A stretch of 6,348 nucleotides of DNA, from NCBI GenBank assembly GCA_903939555.1, contig CAJAHV010000232.1, positions 1-6,348 on the forward strand, given 5' to 3'. Each line of letters starts with the position of its first letter. The stretch's first letter is position 1. Positions 5,765 through 6,348 of this stretch are shown in pieces. Source of the DNA: an uncultured Alphaproteobacteria bacterium (GTDB taxonomy: Bacteria > Pseudomonadota > Alphaproteobacteria > Sphingomonadales > Sphingomonadaceae). The translations under genes were made by a program, and so were the position numbers. Below the pieces are notes generated by a model. It saw nothing but the letters and a program-made list of their open reading frames with translations, did not search any database and was not told the origin of the DNA.

Positions 5765-5817
5765 CAGCAATGGCACGACACGACGCCCGGGCACCCGAAG
5801 CTGTGCCGCTGGCGCGC

Positions 5818-5853
5818 AGTGGCGGGTACTGGCGGGTACTGGCGGGTACTGGG
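5818..5853 (+). repeat. 10-bp tandem repeat downstream of rnhA
   Basis: GGCGGGTACT occurs three times without mismatch at 5821-5850. A partial match on each side (AGT before, GG after) extends the pattern to about 3.6 units. It lies in untranslated sequence 54 bp after the rnhA stop. The unit is not a multiple of three and carries no stop codon, unlike the other two arrays in this window. Confidence 0.92.
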
Positions 5854-5865
5854 TTAAGCGCCTCC

Positions 5866-5904
5866 GACGGCTGGAGCCACAGGCCCCAGCCGTCATCTAC
5901 TTTT
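5866..5904 (+). terminator. Probable terminator of the ispH-thrB-rnhA operon
   Basis: GACGGCTGG (5866-5874) pairs perfectly with CCAGCCGTC (5886-5894). Inside it, after one A-C mismatch, GCC pairs with GGC around an ACA loop. The sequence after the stem, ATCTACTTTT, is T-rich but interrupted. A stable stem with an imperfect U-tract fits an intrinsic terminator about 100 bp after rnhA. Confidence 0.6.
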
Positions 5905-5956
5905 CAGCAACAATATCAATGGAATTTTTCAAAAATCAAGCTGATGAAATGGGGTT

Positions 5957-5973
5957 TGGGGCCTGTGGCCCCA
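5957..5973 (-). terminator. Possible 3'-end hairpin for the small minus-strand gene
   Basis: TGGGGCC, a three-base loop and GGCCCCA form a perfect 7-bp stem. On the minus strand it lies about 60 nt after the end of the gene at 6031. The following bases AACCCCATTTC contain only a short U-run, so termination is less certain than for the plus-strand counterpart. The hairpin may instead protect the mRNA 3' end. Confidence 0.4.
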
Positions 5974-6030
5974 GCCGCCGGAGGCCCTTCCTGATCGATC
6001 AGTGACGGTGAGGCTGGCCCGTCGAAAAAC

Positions 6031-6264
6031 TCAGTCCTCCGCTGGCGCCGGATCGACGCCATAGGTCCAAGCCAGCCGGAACTGCATCGGCAAGGTTTCG
6101 ACCATCACCTGCGCGTTCCAGCCGCCCTTGCCCGCCTCGTGCGCCGTCACGATCGCCACCTGCATCGCGGCTTCGGCATCGTCATAATAGCCATAGTTGA
6201 TGCCCTGGTGATTGATCCGCCATTTGCCGGCATCGCGGATCACGGCGTAGCGGGCATGGTGCAT
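6031..6264 (-). CDS. Small DUF2188-like protein of unknown function
   Basis: A 77-residue protein beginning MHHARYAVIRDAGKWRINHQGINYGYYDDAEAAM. It continues with an alanine-rich helix (VAIVTAHEAGKG) and ends FRLAWTYGVDPAPAED. The pattern of a strand with W-x-I, a G-x-x-Y-G-x-Y turn, a helix and a strand (AQVMVE) followed by W-x-YG resembles DUF2188-type small proteins. Similar ones are, to my recollection, common in sphingomonads. No enzymatic motif, signal peptide or membrane segment is visible. I chose the ATG at 6264 because GAGGA lies 7 nt upstream; a TTG directly before it is less likely. The same frame stays open to the right edge (27 more codons), so a longer protein cannot be excluded. 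The gene is convergent with rnhA. Confidence 0.75.
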   Translation of the reverse strand: MHHARYAVIRDAGKWRINHQGINYGYYDDAEAAMQVAIVTAHEAGKGGWNAQVMVETLPMQFRLAWTYGVDPAPAED

Positions 6265-6348
6265 CAAGGGTTCCTCGGGGTTGGAAGCCGTGAAGTCGGG
6301 ATGCCGGGCGGTTGCGTCAAGACCAGGCCACGCGGGTGCGGCTGGACA
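6265..6348. other. Right edge, no gene identified
   Basis: These 84 bases precede the small minus-strand gene. They contain its Shine-Dalgarno site (GAGGAA, 6276-6271) and, on the minus strand, a TTGACG (6320-6315) that could be a -35 box. No good -10 is found at the expected distance. Confidence 0.35.

Larger units (their letters stand above)
5860..5985. repeat. 29-bp imperfect inverted repeat flanking an AT-rich core
   Basis: The left arm 5860-5888 and the reverse complement of 5957-5985 agree at 27 of 29 positions, starting GCCTCCG(A/G)CGGCTGG and ending CCACAGGCCCCA. The two differences are A/G. The 68-bp core is markedly AT-richer than its surroundings and contains ATTTTT-C-AAAAAT (5924-5936). 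Each arm also contains its own small hairpin with an ACA/TGT loop. The elements sit between the convergent 3' ends of rnhA and the small gene to the right, each oriented the same way relative to its own gene. The layout resembles a BIME (paired inverted REP elements) or paired gene-end terminators. Confidence 0.85.

Noticed and set aside
5818..5857. CRISPR-like or iteron array
   Set aside because: The 10-bp units are directly adjacent with no spacers, and no cas or replication gene is nearby.
5147..5896. A 249-codon minus-strand frame over rnhA
   Set aside because: It is antisense to a fully motif-supported RNase HI and has no recognisable domain.
5991..6002. Perfect 12-bp palindrome CTGATCGATCAG between the inverted repeat and the small gene
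   Set aside because: It is built from repeated GATC, is not at a promoter of either convergent gene, and has no U-run. I could not separate it from chance.
1..6348. A new defence, mobile or secretion system
   Set aside because: All large genes are housekeeping (glycine cleavage, ispH, thrB, rnhA). No transposase, integrase, nuclease-toxin pair, reverse transcriptase or phage gene is visible.

Overview
The window is high-GC chromosomal DNA that looks alphaproteobacterial, most likely from a sphingomonad. The reasons are a split glycine decarboxylase (separate gcvPA subunit), the neighbouring ispH-thrB-rnhA trio typical of Alphaproteobacteria, heavy GC codon bias with long spurious antisense ORFs, and two small uncharacterised proteins that resemble ones I associate with sphingomonads. 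The genus cannot be fixed from the sequence alone.

Left half, minus strand (1-2310): a glycine cleavage operon, transcribed right to left. A candidate promoter near 2282-2310 leads into a tandem two-aptamer glycine riboswitch (about 2050-2256). A GC-rich expression-platform hairpin (2014-2037) follows, then gcvT, gcvH and the first 148 codons of gcvPA, which runs off the left edge. Together the T, H and P proteins oxidise glycine to CO2, ammonia, NADH and methylene-THF. The riboswitch supplies substrate control.

Middle: 2257-2490 holds no convincing gene. A minus-strand lipoprotein of unknown function (2491-3114) is divergent from ispH, and the 165-bp divergent region appears to contain both promoters.

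Right half, plus strand (3279-5764): ispH (isoprenoid precursor synthesis, Fe-S enzyme), thrB (APH-fold homoserine kinase) and rnhA (RNase HI) form a tight operon. ispH has a promoter placed so that transcription would start at its AUG. The ispH-thrB junction carries a 21-bp sequence in three copies, each with the ispH stop codon and an overlapping ATG. thrB and rnhA overlap by 4 bp.

The operon ends in a convergent intergenic region (5765-6030). It contains a 10-bp tandem repeat and a 29-bp inverted repeat around an AT-rich core, with one hairpin-bearing arm facing each flanking gene. A small DUF2188-like gene on the minus strand (6031-6264) closes the window.

I see no CRISPR array, transposase, tRNA, rRNA or phage gene, and no obvious new multi-gene system. 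The unusual content is in the junctions: stop-codon-carrying triplicate repeats, a probable leaderless ispH transcript, the riboswitch expression platform and the paired 3'-end repeats.
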